Origin: Liolophura sinensis
Lineage: Eukaryota; Mollusca; Polyplacophora; Chitonida; Chitonidae
Direction: 5' to 3'
Assembly: GCF_032854445.1 (NCBI RefSeq)
Contig: NC_088305.1
Span: 24,523,400-24,587,399, forward strand
Length of the DNA stretch: 64,000 nucleotides
Part shown: one piece after another, positions 24,101 to 29,850 of the stretch
Position numbering within the stretch: the stretch's first letter is position 1
Layout: each line of letters opens with the position of its first letter
The notes under the pieces: model-generated
Seen by the model: only the letters and a program-made list of their open reading frames with translations
What the model was told of the DNA's origin: nothing
The model's database searches: none
Position numbers and translations under genes: made by a program

Positions 24101-25046
24101 CAAGGAGGCACATTTCATACACTCTAAGGCCTCCCTCGTCGTCATATGACCGATAAATTGTAAAGTATGATGTTAAACCCCAAACACTTACTCACTCACT
24201 AATTCAATGCGATGAAGATAAAGCCTTTAGCCCGGAATGAAATGAGTTAGCCGAAATGAAACATTCATTCATGAAAAGTCATTAATCAGACTCCCAGAGA
24301 TTTGGGTTGGTTTGTCCATATTTACCTACAAGATAATTATACGCATTGTAAATCGTAAGGCGTATAATGCAATAACCCTAACACACCAGTTTTTGCAGTA
24401 ATAACTTGTCGCGAACTAGATATTGTATCGTCCGGACTAGATATTGTGTCGTCCGGACTAGGCATTGTGTCGTCTGGACTAGATATCGTGTCGTCTGGAC
24501 TAGATATCGTGTCGTCCGGACCAGGCATTGTGTCGTCCGGACTGGATATTGTGTCGTCCGGACTAGGCATTGTGTCGTCCGGACTAGATATCTTGTCGTC
24601 CGGGCTAGGCATTGTGTCGTCCGGACTAGATATCGTGTCGTCCGGGCTAGGCATTGTGTCGTCTGGACTAGATATCGTGTCGTCCGGGCTAGGCATTGTA
24701 TCTTCCGGACTAGGCATTGTGTCGTGCGGACTAGATATCGTGTTGTCCGGGCTAGATGTTGTGTCGTCCGGACTAGATATTGTGTCTTTCGGACTACATA
24801 TTGTGTCGTCCGGGCTAGATATTGTGTCGTCCGGGCTAGATAGAACCACATATTCTGTCGTCCAGACAAGATAACCCTAACAACCCCGCTTCCTTGCGCA
24901 TTTGGAAAATTTCAAATTAAAGTAAACAGTCCAAAGTCACTGCATATGTGGATGTGAAATTCTTACCCTGTCGTGATCGGTAGAAGAGCCCACAGGACCC
25001 CCCAGGCTACTGCCCGAAGCATTTGCGACAACACACACCCCGACAT
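25..25046 (-). CDS. Large secreted EMI/EGF/VWD-C8-TIL-VWD protein, N-terminal 791 codons (15 exons, continues past left edge)
   Basis: Assembled by hand from 15 minus-strand exons: 24967-25046, 22696-22926, 20800-20864, 19817-19921, 18485-18652, 14583-14788, 12479-12596, 10035-10199, 9411-9496, 8064-8177, 7649-7817, 5555-5795, 3650-3791, 1670-1993 and 25-183. Every border is GT-AG, all phases agree, and the sum of 2373 bases is 791 codons without a stop. Residues 1-26 are a signal peptide. About 30-125 is EMI-like and ends in a CC-x-GW motif. About 126-160 is EGF-like. About 161-216 is a Cys-rich TB-like module (CCG, GWG, CTPCP). About 235-395 is VWD1, 408-505 a C8 domain, 505-565 a TIL domain, 595-765 VWD2, and a further linker reaches the edge. 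Known proteins with VWD-C8-TIL series include von Willebrand factor, gel-forming mucins, otogelin and SCO-spondin; the last starts with an EMI domain. An extracellular, disulfide-rich, probably multimerising or matrix role is inferred. The exact orthologue is not determined. Confidence 0.87.
385..830. repeat. Dispersed repeat family D
   Basis: Contains AAATTGACAAGAGGCTGTAT, TTCACC and repeated TGCTCTGATTTTACTCTCTG. Related copies are at about 4440-4640, 25375-25625 and 26720-26880. No coding capacity or end structure was recognised. Confidence 0.75.
1135..1300 (-). mobile_element. Family B SINE fragment
   Basis: Contains CAGCATTATGGTGGGAGGAA and GCATGAGCTGGACT. It runs into a dispersed repeat (family F) at 1290. 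Confidence 0.75.
1290..1440. repeat. Dispersed repeat family F
   Basis: Shares AAACAGACATTCGTATACCA and GGTCAATAATTGCAAG with 23160-23300. No function seen. Confidence 0.68.
1500..1662 (+). mobile_element. Family B SINE body and tail, beside VWD exon 14 donor
   Basis: CGTACGTGGGAAGGTCTGTC through TTGAGTACGGCGTAAAAC and a 22-A run. Its tail ends about two bases from the GTAAGA donor (minus strand, 1664-1669). Confidence 0.88.
1670..1993 (-). CDS. VWD gene exon 14: middle of VWD domain 2
   Basis: A 108-codon phase-0 exon with DLKVKGHFEVAN and VGIKLEGDQVFLDGTDISDD, fitting the beta-strand middle of VWD. It ends SPYFSGK and joins GLCG of exon 15. The acceptor is TTTTTTCAG. The donor is AAG|GTAAGA, followed at once by a T-run that is the A-tail of a plus-oriented SINE. 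Confidence 0.85.
2109..2206. repeat. Imperfect inverted repeat, 34-bp arms
   Basis: GGTTACTGAGTGAAAGGATA and CGGAAATGTATGG pair with CCATATATTTCCG and TATCCTGTCTCTGAATAACC across a loop of about 30 bases. Confidence 0.75.
2640..2800. repeat. Dispersed repeat family E
   Basis: Contains GAGGACACCAGTGAAGAGGC, CAAAGGTCA and CACATGCGCTGTAAGG. The copy at 42550-42700 is similar throughout. Shorter matches are at 49605-49735 and 59335-59405. Confidence 0.72.
3055..3222 (-). mobile_element. Family B SINE, truncated
   Basis: Plus-strand text TGGTGTTTTACGCCGTACTC through CCACGTACGGCCGGAGAGG. The head is missing. Confidence 0.88.
3485..3627 (+). mobile_element. Family B SINE, old copy
   Basis: Diverged body (CCACCCATAAATATGACCGG) and tail ending CAATAAATCAATAAATA. 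It ends about 22 bases from the donor of VWD exon 13. Confidence 0.7.
3650..3791 (-). CDS. VWD gene exon 13: TIL end and start of VWD domain 2
   Basis: It encodes CECKNGYWECSKNKCSATC and then SHVWTFDSHKYSFLPAACTY. The first part is the C-x-C-x-G-x-W-x-C tail of TIL and the second opens VWD2. In place of the common GDPH-x-x-FDG the sequence has GVSH-x-x-TFDSH, so this VWD is divergent. The acceptor is GTCTGTTTCAG and the donor GTAGGG. Confidence 0.85.
4117..4215. repeat. 24-bp tandem repeat, about 4 copies
   Basis: Unit ACAATGTRTTCTGCCTAGCA plus GGAT. It lies in the intron between the TIL exon and exon 13. Confidence 0.85.
4440..4640. repeat. Dispersed repeat family D, third copy
   Basis: Shares CAACAGTTAAAATAATCCAT, AAGCCGGATTTCACCAGTTG and TGACCATTTGCCAATTATCA. 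Confidence 0.65.
4735..5150. repeat. 39-bp minisatellite, about 10 copies
   Basis: The unit contains CACTATACACGTGTCACACA and TTACTGTTGTTATCG. Because 39 is divisible by three, all copies stay in one frame and long open frames appear; none is taken as a gene. Intronic. Confidence 0.9.
5360..5578 (-). repeat. 43-bp minisatellite containing TIL exon end and splice donor
   Basis: Four intronic copies plus the working one. The minus-strand unit contains GACTGTAACACGTG|GTAAGT and then GCCAGC and GTGGTAAC. The working boundary is at 5554/5555. The copies at about 5505, 5462, 5418 and 5367 keep the donor sequence. Confidence 0.85.
5555..5795 (-). CDS. VWD gene exon 12: TIL (trypsin-inhibitor-like) domain
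   Basis: It encodes PKECPTNQVYSECVSLCPKT and then YCVPGCECMPGMVLNEGQC, a typical TIL cysteine pattern. It ends in two bases (TG) completed to Cys by exon 13. The donor ACACGTG|GTAAGTGCC is repeated several times downstream in a 43-bp array. A family C SINE begins about 18 bases upstream of the acceptor (TTCACAG). Confidence 0.87.
5813..6058 (-). mobile_element. Family C SINE beside TIL exon acceptor
   Basis: TTCATATGACGAAGAGGAGA, CGGGCCAACCAGTCCTG, TGCTGAGCGCCAAGCGAGCC, AGTCTTTGATGTGACC. It starts about 18 bases from the acceptor of VWD exon 12. Confidence 0.8.
6083..6330 (-). mobile_element. Family B SINE
   Basis: TTGATTGGTGTTTTACGCCA through CGTACGGCCG, and a head remnant with GCTAACCACCTCGGCCACC. 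Confidence 0.82.
6430..6960. repeat. 45-bp minisatellite, about 12 copies
   Basis: The unit contains GATTGACTGGGGCTCAACTG and CAAATGACAAAACACTGGCA. The length of 15 codons keeps frames open on both strands. It lies in the intron between the C8 and TIL exons, next to the degenerate donor-bearing array. Confidence 0.92.
7000..7670 (-). repeat. Degenerate 30-45 bp tandem array with C8 exon end and donor as last unit
   Basis: About 14 diverged copies with plus-strand pattern CCAAACTTACGACAAAA followed by a variable stretch and GAGCTTCTC. Clear copies are near 7170, 7228, 7257, 7317, 7348, 7376 and 7440. The terminal copy at 7640-7670 is the real donor and the last 20 bases of the C8 exon. Confidence 0.7.
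7649..7817 (-). CDS. VWD gene exon 11: second half of C8 domain
   Basis: It encodes VDVHEGYSSCVKTYCQFGG and ends W-R-S-S-E-F-C, the usual end of C8 before TIL. The donor is TTTTGTC|GTAAGTTTGG. This exon end and donor belong to the degenerate tandem array that fills about 600 bp downstream in the intron. Confidence 0.87.
8064..8177 (-). CDS. VWD gene exon 10: start of C8 domain
   Basis: A 114-base phase-0 exon that opens with Cys and contains EEQCRLLLATSPFGKCRDF, the first half of a C8 domain. The acceptor is TTAACTCACAG and the donor GTAAGT. Confidence 0.85.
8300..8470. repeat. Dispersed repeat family H
   Basis: Shares TTCAGATGAAAGA, TCGATTTTTC and the spacing of GACACCTGAAAA with 21640-21790 (GACACTTGAAAA). 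Confidence 0.62.
9055..9330 (-). mobile_element. Family A SINE
   Basis: Tail remnant GGGGGGTTAACGTCATACTT, body TGCAGGACGAATTTCCATCG, head remnant AGGCTCTATGAACAGAGCCA. It is in the VWD gene intron upstream of exon 10. Confidence 0.82.
9411..9496 (-). CDS. VWD gene exon 9: VWD1 to C8 linker
   Basis: With exon 8 it reads DGDATNDFITLDGKQ and then AFGNSYQVVTLDEE, the usual N-D-F-x-T-x-D-G segment after a VWD core. The acceptor CAATCGACAG was chosen by phase and by homology. An AG 34 bases upstream (TTTTTAG) looks stronger but shifts the frame into a stop. The donor is GTCAGT. Confidence 0.72.
9797..9935 (+). mobile_element. Family B SINE, very diverged
   Basis: CGCACGTGGGAAAGTTTGTC, CACCCATAAAA and an AATAAAG-rich tail. 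Confidence 0.55.
10035..10199 (-). CDS. VWD gene exon 8: C-terminal half of VWD domain 1
   Basis: It encodes GIRVKSDGVFVIITVDKRL and then LTGLCSNFDGDAT, the GLC-x-NF-DGD signature that closes a VWD domain. The acceptor TCTGTTCCAG and the donor GTGAGT are good. Confidence 0.87.
10240..10375 (+). mobile_element. Family B SINE, very diverged
   Basis: AGTAACGTTCCAAATTTCGG, CACCCATAAAATTGG and the (AATA)n tail at 10355-10375. Confidence 0.5.
10336..10985. repeat. Two diverged direct copies of a 150-bp segment
   Basis: 10336-10500 and 10839-10985 share GTGTCGCCTTGCACT, CGTTAAGTGAAT, (AATA)n and AACACTCAT-like text. The 340 bp between them hold no recognised feature. Confidence 0.7.
11103..11333. 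mobile_element. Foldback/MITE-like element with about 60-bp inverted repeats
   Basis: GTATATGGAAAAGGAAATTA and CAAAATTGATAAA on the left are mirrored by TTTATCAATTTTGG and CCTTTCGCATATAC on the right. The centre holds two copies of CCGCGGTGTAAA. It is in a VWD gene intron. Confidence 0.72.
11560..12440. repeat. 47-bp minisatellite, regular core 11780-12240 with diverged flanks
   Basis: The unit contains CATATTTCCCATGTTATCTC and CTGTTGGGAAAGAGTTGTTA. About nine near-identical copies sit in the core and several decayed ones on each side. It is in the intron just downstream of VWD exon 7. Confidence 0.9.
12479..12596 (-). CDS. VWD gene exon 7: middle of VWD domain 1
   Basis: It encodes the beta-rich middle of VWD, with IHLIQMEGFNITVNGSPLP; the V-N-G-x-P-L-P motif is characteristic. 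The acceptor is TTTCCTACCAG and the donor GTGAGT. The exon ends one base into a Glu codon completed by exon 8. Confidence 0.82.
12600..13345. other. VWD gene intron, no feature seen
   Basis: AT-rich unique-looking sequence between exons 6 and 7. No exon with matching phase and no repeat was found on either strand. Confidence 0.5.
13348..13615 (-). mobile_element. Family B SINE with internal (GGT)n expansion
   Basis: Tail (TTTA)n, then CATTATGGTGGTGGTGG in place of CATTATGGTGGGAGG, then TTGAGCTGGACTTGAACAC. The GGT triplet repeat at 13453-13483 arose inside the element. Confidence 0.8.
14165..14330 (+). mobile_element. Family B SINE
   Basis: GGCCGTACGTGGGAAGGCCT through GTACGGCGTAAAACGTCAAT and AAATAAATAAATTAAT. 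Confidence 0.87.
14583..14788 (-). CDS. VWD gene exon 6: start of VWD domain 1
   Basis: It encodes CISFGPNYYRTLDGRTYFF and then GKCTYLAL, the opening VWD pattern (aromatic, T-DG-Y-F, C-x-Y-L). It ends with CEHYATCRK. The acceptor TTCTGTCCAG and the donor GTACGA are acceptable. It ends in phase 0. Confidence 0.85.
14800..15895. other. VWD gene intron, mostly unique; tRNA-like fragment near 15330
   Basis: GAGGCAAGCGCCTTTAATCA and CTAGACCACGAGCC at 15337-15370 resemble the reversed head of a tRNA-derived SINE. A similar fragment is at 37555-37625. Nothing else was recognised. Confidence 0.5.
15900..16570. repeat. 38-bp minisatellite, about 17 copies
   Basis: The unit contains TTACTTATCCAATCACCCTT and CTCATCTAGACCC. 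It is the first of three different arrays joined end to end in the intron between VWD exons 5 and 6. Confidence 0.9.
16570..17470. repeat. 60-bp minisatellite, about 15 copies
   Basis: The unit contains CTTACTCATCTAGATTCGTC, AGTACAAACCCAGGACAACT and CTTCCTCATCGCCATTCA. It shares CTTACTCATCTAGA with the neighbouring 38-bp unit. Confidence 0.93.
17650..18475. repeat. 46-bp minisatellite, about 17 copies
   Basis: The unit contains ACTCATTCGTGATAATTCAA, ATTCACACACACCCCTGTAC and ACGTAT. It ends about ten bases from the donor of VWD exon 5. Unlike the exon-derived arrays, its unit does not visibly contain exon sequence. Confidence 0.93.
18485..18652 (-). CDS. VWD gene exon 5: TB-like cysteine-rich module
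   Basis: A 168-base exon with FCYESTKC, YEDCCGS, GWGLPGQC and TPCP. The CC pair followed by GWG, C and C-P resembles TGF-beta-binding (TB) modules of fibrillin-type proteins and the N-terminal module of properdin. The resemblance is by cysteine spacing only. The donor GTGAGT sits directly beside the long 46-bp minisatellite of the next intron. Confidence 0.8.
18700..18800. repeat. About 20-bp tandem repeat (TGTAATGCTNTTCTTTG), 5 copies
   Basis: Short irregular copies in the intron upstream of VWD exon 5, between exons 4 and 5. Confidence 0.75.
19000..19800. other. VWD gene intron, C-run only
   Basis: A 16-C run is at about 19459-19474. No other structure was recognised. Confidence 0.5.
19817..19921 (-). 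CDS. VWD gene exon 4: EGF-like domain
   Basis: A 105-base exon encoding PICEPKCQNGASCVKPQTC, then CDCVAPYVGQACE. The six-cysteine spacing and the NGA-x-C and YVGQ-x-C signatures are those of an EGF-like repeat. It follows the CC-x-GW motif directly, the usual EMI-then-EGF order. The acceptor is CTGCCACAG and the donor GTGAGT. Confidence 0.85.
20150..20380. repeat. About 33-bp tandem repeat, 6-7 degenerate copies
   Basis: The unit resembles TCTCAGTGTACCAGTCAAA followed by TNNGAACACNTNG. It lies between VWD exons 3 and 4. Confidence 0.75.
20530..20645 (-). mobile_element. Family B SINE, 3' part
   Basis: TTATTGGTGTTTTACAGCGT through ATGATGGGAGGAAACCAAG. Confidence 0.75.
20800..20864 (-). CDS. 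VWD gene exon 3: end of EMI-like domain
   Basis: A 65-base exon encoding LKKDTVQACCTGWGVMPNCDT. The CC-x-GW...C pattern closes EMI domains. The acceptor was set at TTTCTCTGGGCAG because it is the only nearby AG whose phase fits exon 2. The donor GTACGT gives the phase needed by the EGF exon. An upstream AG (GTTCACAG) would break the frame. Confidence 0.72.
20885..21020. repeat. Dispersed AT-rich repeat family G
   Basis: Contains CACTCTAAAAACTATTCTGT and CTCAGTGATGGTAAAACAGA. Related text occurs at 27750-27830, 28185-28310 and 50100-50300. Internal TCTGTTA/TAACAGA pairs suggest a foldback. Confidence 0.62.
21102..21268. mobile_element. Foldback/MITE-like element with about 48-bp inverted repeats
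   Basis: TTTCGGGAGTCCTGCGAGTT and CACGCAGATATG on the left are mirrored by CATATCAGCGTG and AACTCACGGGACTCCTGAAA on the right. Weaker pairing continues outward through AATAGGCCGA and TCGGCTTATT. Confidence 0.78.
21640..21790. repeat. Dispersed repeat family H, second copy
   Basis: Contains AACTTCAGATGAAAGATTGT and TTTTGTCGATTTTTC, matching 8300-8470. Confidence 0.62.
21800..22295. other. VWD gene intron, AT-rich, no feature seen
   Basis: No exon or repeat unit was found in this stretch. Confidence 0.45.
22300..22445 (-). mobile_element. Family B SINE, truncated
   Basis: TTGATTGGTGTTTTACGCCG through GGTTGCTGCAGACCTTC, in VWD intron 2. Confidence 0.87.
22696..22926 (-). CDS. VWD gene exon 2: N-terminal region leading into EMI-like domain
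   Basis: The acceptor is CTGTTACAG. The reading frame of 77 codons contains C-x-F-F-K at its end and an N-glycosylation site (NAT). The donor GTAAGT lies directly after AA. Reading straight through the donor meets TAA at once, as expected for a true exon end. The domain is not clear by eye until it joins exon 3. Confidence 0.8.
23160..23300. repeat. Dispersed repeat family F, second copy
   Basis: Contains AAACAGACATTCGTTTACCA and GGTCAACAATTACAAGACCA. Confidence 0.68.
23300..23905. other. VWD gene intron, no feature seen
   Basis: Open frames are short and lack splice context. Confidence 0.45.
23912..24205 (+). mobile_element. Family A SINE
   Basis: Head CCGGCCTCGATAGCACAGTT GGTAGAGCG, body GACTGGTTGACCCGTATCAG, tail AAGTATGATGTTAAACCCCA and (ACTC)n. 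The second promoter box appears to be lost by an internal deletion between GCGTTGG and TGTTCAGC. Confidence 0.86.
24406..24850. repeat. 21-bp minisatellite, about 21 copies
   Basis: The unit is ACTAGATATTGTGTCGTCCG plus G. Seven codons per unit keep four frames open for 140-170 codons (for example repeated SPDDTIS on the minus strand). It is in intron 1 of the VWD gene and is not coding. Confidence 0.93.
24967..25046 (-). CDS. VWD gene exon 1: start codon and signal peptide
   Basis: The ATG at 25046 has a purine at -3. It opens 26 codons with a hydrophobic core (AVAWGVLWALLPITT) typical of a secretory signal. The donor GTAAGA follows at 24966. The exon ends with two bases of a codon completed by exon 2, giving Gly next to the start of the mature protein (QHVC). 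No transcription start or TATA box could be placed upstream. Confidence 0.85.
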
Positions 25047-25374
25047 TTCCTCCTGGGATGAAATTCTGTCGTCATTTGACAGCAAGATGGGGATCTTGAA
25101 AATAAAGCCGTTTGCCACTGGCACTTCGCCAAAATTTTGAAACCGTTGGTAGGCTTAACTTGAAACACTACCCGCCATAGTTAAATTAAAATCGACTTAA
25201 CTCCTACCTGATGTTTCATTAATGCTTAATCTTTTTTGATATGATGTACTTTCACCAAATATGTTCCCGAGGTTATCGGCTTTGTATTTCACTTATTGCT
25301 TACTTGCCTGGACTGAACCTAGCAGGTGTGGTGGACTAAGCAACCCCAAGGTCTGGTCACTTTACATTGGTTTA

Positions 25375-25625
25375 ATTTTATTGTATATTAAATGTGATGA
25401 CAACAAACCATTTTGAGCAATTCCAGATCAGTGACGTCTAACGAACTTCTGCTGAATTTGCTACTATTTAAACATTTACATGAACAGTTAGAAAAAAAAC
25501 ATATCTTATGTAAATTGACAAGAGGCTGTATTTCACCGGTTACATGTGACCATTTGCTAACTATCATACTGTCGTCGTTGCTTTGATTTTGCTCTGTGTT
25601 CTTTATAATCTTTTACAAATAACGC
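25375..25625. repeat. Dispersed repeat family D, second copy
   Basis: Shares AAATGTGATGACAACA, GACAAGAGGCTGTATTTCAC and GTCGTCGTTGCTTTGATTTT with 385-830. Confidence 0.75.
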
Positions 25626-25639
25626 TTGAATTGTAAAAT

Positions 25640-25850
25640 TGGTCGTGGGTTTCCTCCAGGCTCTGCCAGGTTTCCTACCACCATAATGCTGGCCGCCGTC
25701 GTATAAGTGAAATATTTTTAGGTCGTACTCAAGAATATTGAGTATGGCGTTGAAGCGCTAACTGAGACCGTTTTCTGATATATAAGAGATCTATGCCTGA
25801 GTATGGCGTTAAACAACAATCAAATAAATAAATAAATAAACATTTGCCAG
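25640..25850 (+). mobile_element. Family B SINE with inserted or duplicated tail
   Basis: The body from TGGTCGTGGGTTTCC reaches GTGAAATATTTTTAGG. After an insert, the tail motif GAGTATGGCGTTAAACAAC recurs with (AATA)n. Confidence 0.75.
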
Positions 25851-26424
25851 GAATCAGAGAATTGTAAATAATCCTAGCATAAAATCTGCAGTTCTAATCT
25901 TTCTCTTTATATTCAGATCTCGTGAACTGTTAGATCTCATTTCTCAACAGGCTAAATTCTCTCATAACTACTTCATTCATCACTGAAAATGAACGAGAAA
26001 TAGTTCTTGCCCCACTAAAAATCACATTTAAAAAAATCGATCACTGCCTTGAAAAAAGAAACTGGTCAACGCTATCCACTTTAACTTGTACGCATTCGCT
26101 CCTTCGATTTTCCAATACACTGCGGGGTTTGTAATTGAAACAGCTGGAACACTTATTAACGCCTACTATCGACGTATGTTAGTGACACTAAGAGGTAGAG
26201 GACACGCGTGTGGCCGTTTGCGCTAGTGCTGCATTCTGGCGAATAGGGTGTTAAAAGTTGTGTTGGAATCTTGTGCTAACGTCACCGAGCTAGTCTAGCA
26301 AAGTTAGTTTAAACTTGTTTATTGTTCCAAGAAACACAAGGGATTGGGCGATAAGTTCAGAAAACTTATTCAGACTCTCTCTAGCAAAGTTAGTTGAAGA
26401 CCACTTGTCTCCATCAATCGTCAA

Positions 26425-26545
26425 TACCTCACCCCCGGGTACTCCGTCTAACTCCGCCCATGAAACTGACCCCCTCGTATACATGAAAAAATCTTGAGTA
26501 TGGCGCTAAACAACTATCAAGTAAATAAATAAATATACTGTAAAA
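26425..26545 (+). mobile_element. Family B SINE, degenerate 3' part
   Basis: ATCTTGAGTATGGCGCTAAA, CAACTATCAAGTAAATAAA. Confidence 0.65.
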
Positions 26546-26719
26546 AAAGCTTCCAAAGCTTCCAGTTGTGCATTTAATCTTGTATAGATACAGAGCGTTC
26601 ACTATAACACTAATCAATATACTGATTGACGGAGCCCGCCTGGTTCTAAATCTGGTTATGTTTTTGAAAAAATCTTTCACTTTTCGTCCATTCACTAATC
26701 GTGTGTCATTGTAGGTTTA

Positions 26720-26880
26720 GGAATAATTGCTAGGGGCCATGTAATTTGCTGCTATCTGAGCATTTGTTAGAAAACTTAGAATAAAAAGAGAATCGATTTG
26801 ATCGGTTGTACGCGTGACCATTCGCCAAAATTCGCCTCGGTGAGGCTCTGGTTTTACTATCTATGTTTTATATTTACTTA
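26720..26880. repeat. Dispersed repeat family D, fourth copy
   Basis: Shares GGGGCCATGTAATTTGCTGC, CGTGACCATTCGCCAAAATT and CTGGTTTTACT. Confidence 0.6.
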
Positions 26881-26884
26881 GATC

Positions 26885-27745
26885 ACTTCACCCCACCAGC
26901 CAAACAAAGTCAAAAAAAAAAAAGAAAAAAAGATAGGTCGGATATGTATTATTACATTATTAATGTATTATTAATGTTCACTAAATTTATGCTCCAATAT
27001 CTCCAAAAAAGCTAAAGATGGAGAAATCAAACTTGGTGGTAACGATATTGAACACGTGGCATCACGTGGTTTGGCGGCCATTTTAAATTTTATAGAAAAC
27101 ATTTTAATCTTCTGAAAAATAGATGATCAGATCTAGCTGGAATGTGTTATGGTGTTACTCGGTGAATAGGCTTATACCTGAATCGTAAAACGTTTGATTT
27201 CCGTATGTAAATTAGGATTCTGTAGCCGTTTGTAATAGGTCACAGGATTCATTTTCAGTTTTTGGCCATTTTGTCGCTAATTTTATAATTTATCGCAAAT
27301 TTGACCTTATTTAATGTTTTTTATTGCCCCTGAATCCGAATGTGATAAATGTTTTACCGGCAGTTTCAAGATTTGACTGGAAGTGAAAAAACATGAAAAT
27401 TACCGAAATATACAATAGTAAAGATTTTATCTGACTTTTAGCAGCAGGGCCACATAAAATAGAGATGTAACTGGTCAGAACATTGATCAGCACACAGTTC
27501 AAAGGCGGGAGAGTTCTCTTTTACATCGTTTTATTCGCCCTTTCGTCATCATTTTTTTATCAGTCAGTTTTGGATGGATCGACAACGGAAAGTTTTCTCT
27601 GCGCTGTGTGGATTTATTTAAGTGTCACGCCCGGTGTTTCTATCGTACCACAAACGGTGTCTTCTTGTAGGCGTTATTTAGTTTTTGCTTTGACCTTTCC
27701 TAATATACAAAATGACGATCTGTAATGTAAACTCCCTAGTTCTCA
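26885..27745. other. Intergenic, no feature seen
   Basis: AT-rich. The open frame at 27483-27725 shows no recognisable domain or splice context. Confidence 0.45.
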
Positions 27746-27849
27746 TCTGCACTCTAAAAACTAATCCGTTAAGTTAACAGAGTCGTTATGTTTTCTGAGT
27801 GATGGCAGAGTAGATGATGTTACATCTACAAACTATAGACTAATATAGG

Positions 27850-28205
27850 AGATCGCCTAATGGTTAGAGCGTCTAATGGTTTGCATCGTGATCAAACCCT
27901 GGGCGGTTCATATCAAAGACTTTAAAAATGGTACTTGTTGCTGCCTGGCTTGGCGCACATCACTCAGAGGTTTTAACAAGGAAACATGAATGGTTGGCCC
28001 GGTGTCAGTAAAATGTAACCCTGTGGGGTGTCATGTCTGGTGTATCGGCATGACACTTCATTTGGGGGCAGTACTTTGGCGGCATGGACTCGCCCTACCA
28101 CAAGAAAACACAGTATATGTACACACACCTAATGACCACTCGTCATAAAATGACTGAAAAATTGTTAAGTACAAAGTTAAACCCCAAGCAAAAATTACAT
28201 CCATA
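27850..28205 (+). mobile_element. Family C SINE, near full length
   Basis: Head GCCTAATGGTTAGAGCGTCT with a B-box-like GGCGGTTCATATC; body ACTTGTTGCTGCCTGGCTTG and GGTTGGCCCGGTGTCAGTAA; end TTGTTAAGTACAAAGTTAAA CCCCAAG. Confidence 0.85.
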
Positions 28206-28389
28206 CATGTTCTGCTATACTAACAGAAAAATTGGGTGGCGTATTGAGGGTGTTCTGTTGTCTTTATACATGTAATATTGTGTGATGGTAAAACAACACA
28301 ACATAATATATATACAAGCGTCACTTGCAAAGCGTAATATTATGTAATAATAAATGTAACAGATTAGTTTTAAGGGTGTACTGGTCAAG

Positions 28390-28640
28390 TATTCATTTAT
28401 TTAATTAATTGTTTCACGCCGTACTCTAGAATGTTTCACTTACACGACGGCGGCCAGCATTATGACGGAAGGAAAAAGGGCAGAGCCCGAGGGAAACTCA
28501 CGACAATCTGCTAGTTGCTGGAAGACATTCCCATGTTCGATCGGAAGGGAAGTCAACGTGAGATGGACTTGAACTCACAGCGATCACTTTGGTGATATGT
28601 TGCTGGGTGACTGTGCTGCGCTAGTACGCTACCCAAAAGT
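28390..28640 (-). mobile_element. Family B SINE
   Basis: TTTCACGCCGTACTCTAGAA through GATGGACTTGAACTCACAGC and a head remnant CTGCGCTAGTACGCTA. Confidence 0.82.
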
Positions 28641-28644
28641 AAAT

Positions 28645-29590
28645 TAAGATTACTGGGACACATCGCTGACCAAACACCATGGCTCACAAACGATCCTCCC
28701 CCAACCCCTCAAAAATCCCCCCCCCCCCCTCCAAATCTGTTTTCATATCCTCACCTGTAAACTCTCCCTCCCTATATCCCCAACTTTACCCCAGGCACAC
28801 AAGTGCCAACAACCTTGCCATTATGCGTTCGACCGAGTACAAAGTCACACAGCATGTGCGTGCTTTGGCGAGCATGCCTTTTGTACGCCCCGTGGCCTCT
28901 ATCCTATAATAGGCCTAGCCCATCCTTGATCGCTCAAGGGGGCTCAGATTATTTGCCAAGCTGATTAACAGTTTACCCCCACGGAACAGGTTTGAGGTTA
29001 TCGCATGACAATACAGTGAGTTTATATAAAGGTAGTTAATATTGACAATTATATACTTAAGCTAGCCGGTTCTTAGCCGCTAACTTGTGTTTGTCTATGT
29101 ATACCTACCTGTTCGTGCACCCTGCCTATCTTGGCTTGTGTCTCTGTTGACAGCCAGGCGATTTTCATAGTTACGGCACATAGGCTATAAGAACGGCATT
29201 ACGAATGTTTCGTGCACGATGGTGGCCGATTAAATCAAAGGGAAACGTTCAGTACATTATATGTTAGGTGAGTTTAGAAAGTAAGTTTAGAATATAAATG
29301 GGAAATGTCAAAACGTGTTCGTCGTCGTAGAAGTTTTCTTCTGAACAGGTATAAAATATACCTTGTGGTGAAATTTGGTTAATAAGTTCTAGTTACGAAT
29401 TGTAAAGGTATACCCATAGTTGACTCGCGTCGTCTTTGAAGACTTGCATCTTTGAGTCATTTTATTGTCATTGAAATTGTTTGCCTGTTAGTGGATAGTG
29501 TACAGATGTTGTAAATGACATTAAGAATTTGGTATAATTACATGCGAAATTAGATAGCAGATAACACCATGACTGATAATAACAGAGACT
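28645..29590. other. Intergenic, possible 5' region of the small coiled-coil gene
   Basis: A C-run (about 28718-28730) and a possible donor (TTATATGTTAG|GTGAGTT at about 29270) are seen. Whether the latter ends a 5' untranslated exon cannot be told. Confidence 0.3.
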
Positions 29591-29596
29591 GTGCAT

Positions 29597-29850
29597 AATG
29601 GTGTAGCCTAGTGGGTAGCTCCTAAGCGCCAAAGATCTGAGATCAAAAACGGGAAATGTAACACCAAAGGCTCTGAAAATGGTACTTGTTGCTGCCTCGC
29701 TTGGCGCTCAGCACTAAGAGGTTAGAGCATGGAAACTTGACTAGTTGGCTCGGTGTCAGTATAATGTGGGTGGGGTGTCATGTCTGGCATAACACTACTA
29801 TGACGATAGCACTGTGGTGGCGGAGTTAGCTTTAATTGTCACAAGACACA
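29597..29850 (+). mobile_element. Family C SINE
   Basis: Head GTGTAGCCTAGTGGGTAGCT, body ACTTGTTGCTGCCTCGCTTG and GGCTCGGTGTCAGTATAATG. The 3' end is lost. Confidence 0.82.

Noticed and set aside
24337-24874. Frames of 140-170 codons on both strands (SPDDTIS and VVRTRYC repeats)
   Set aside because: They come from the 21-bp minisatellite in an intron, with no splice context.
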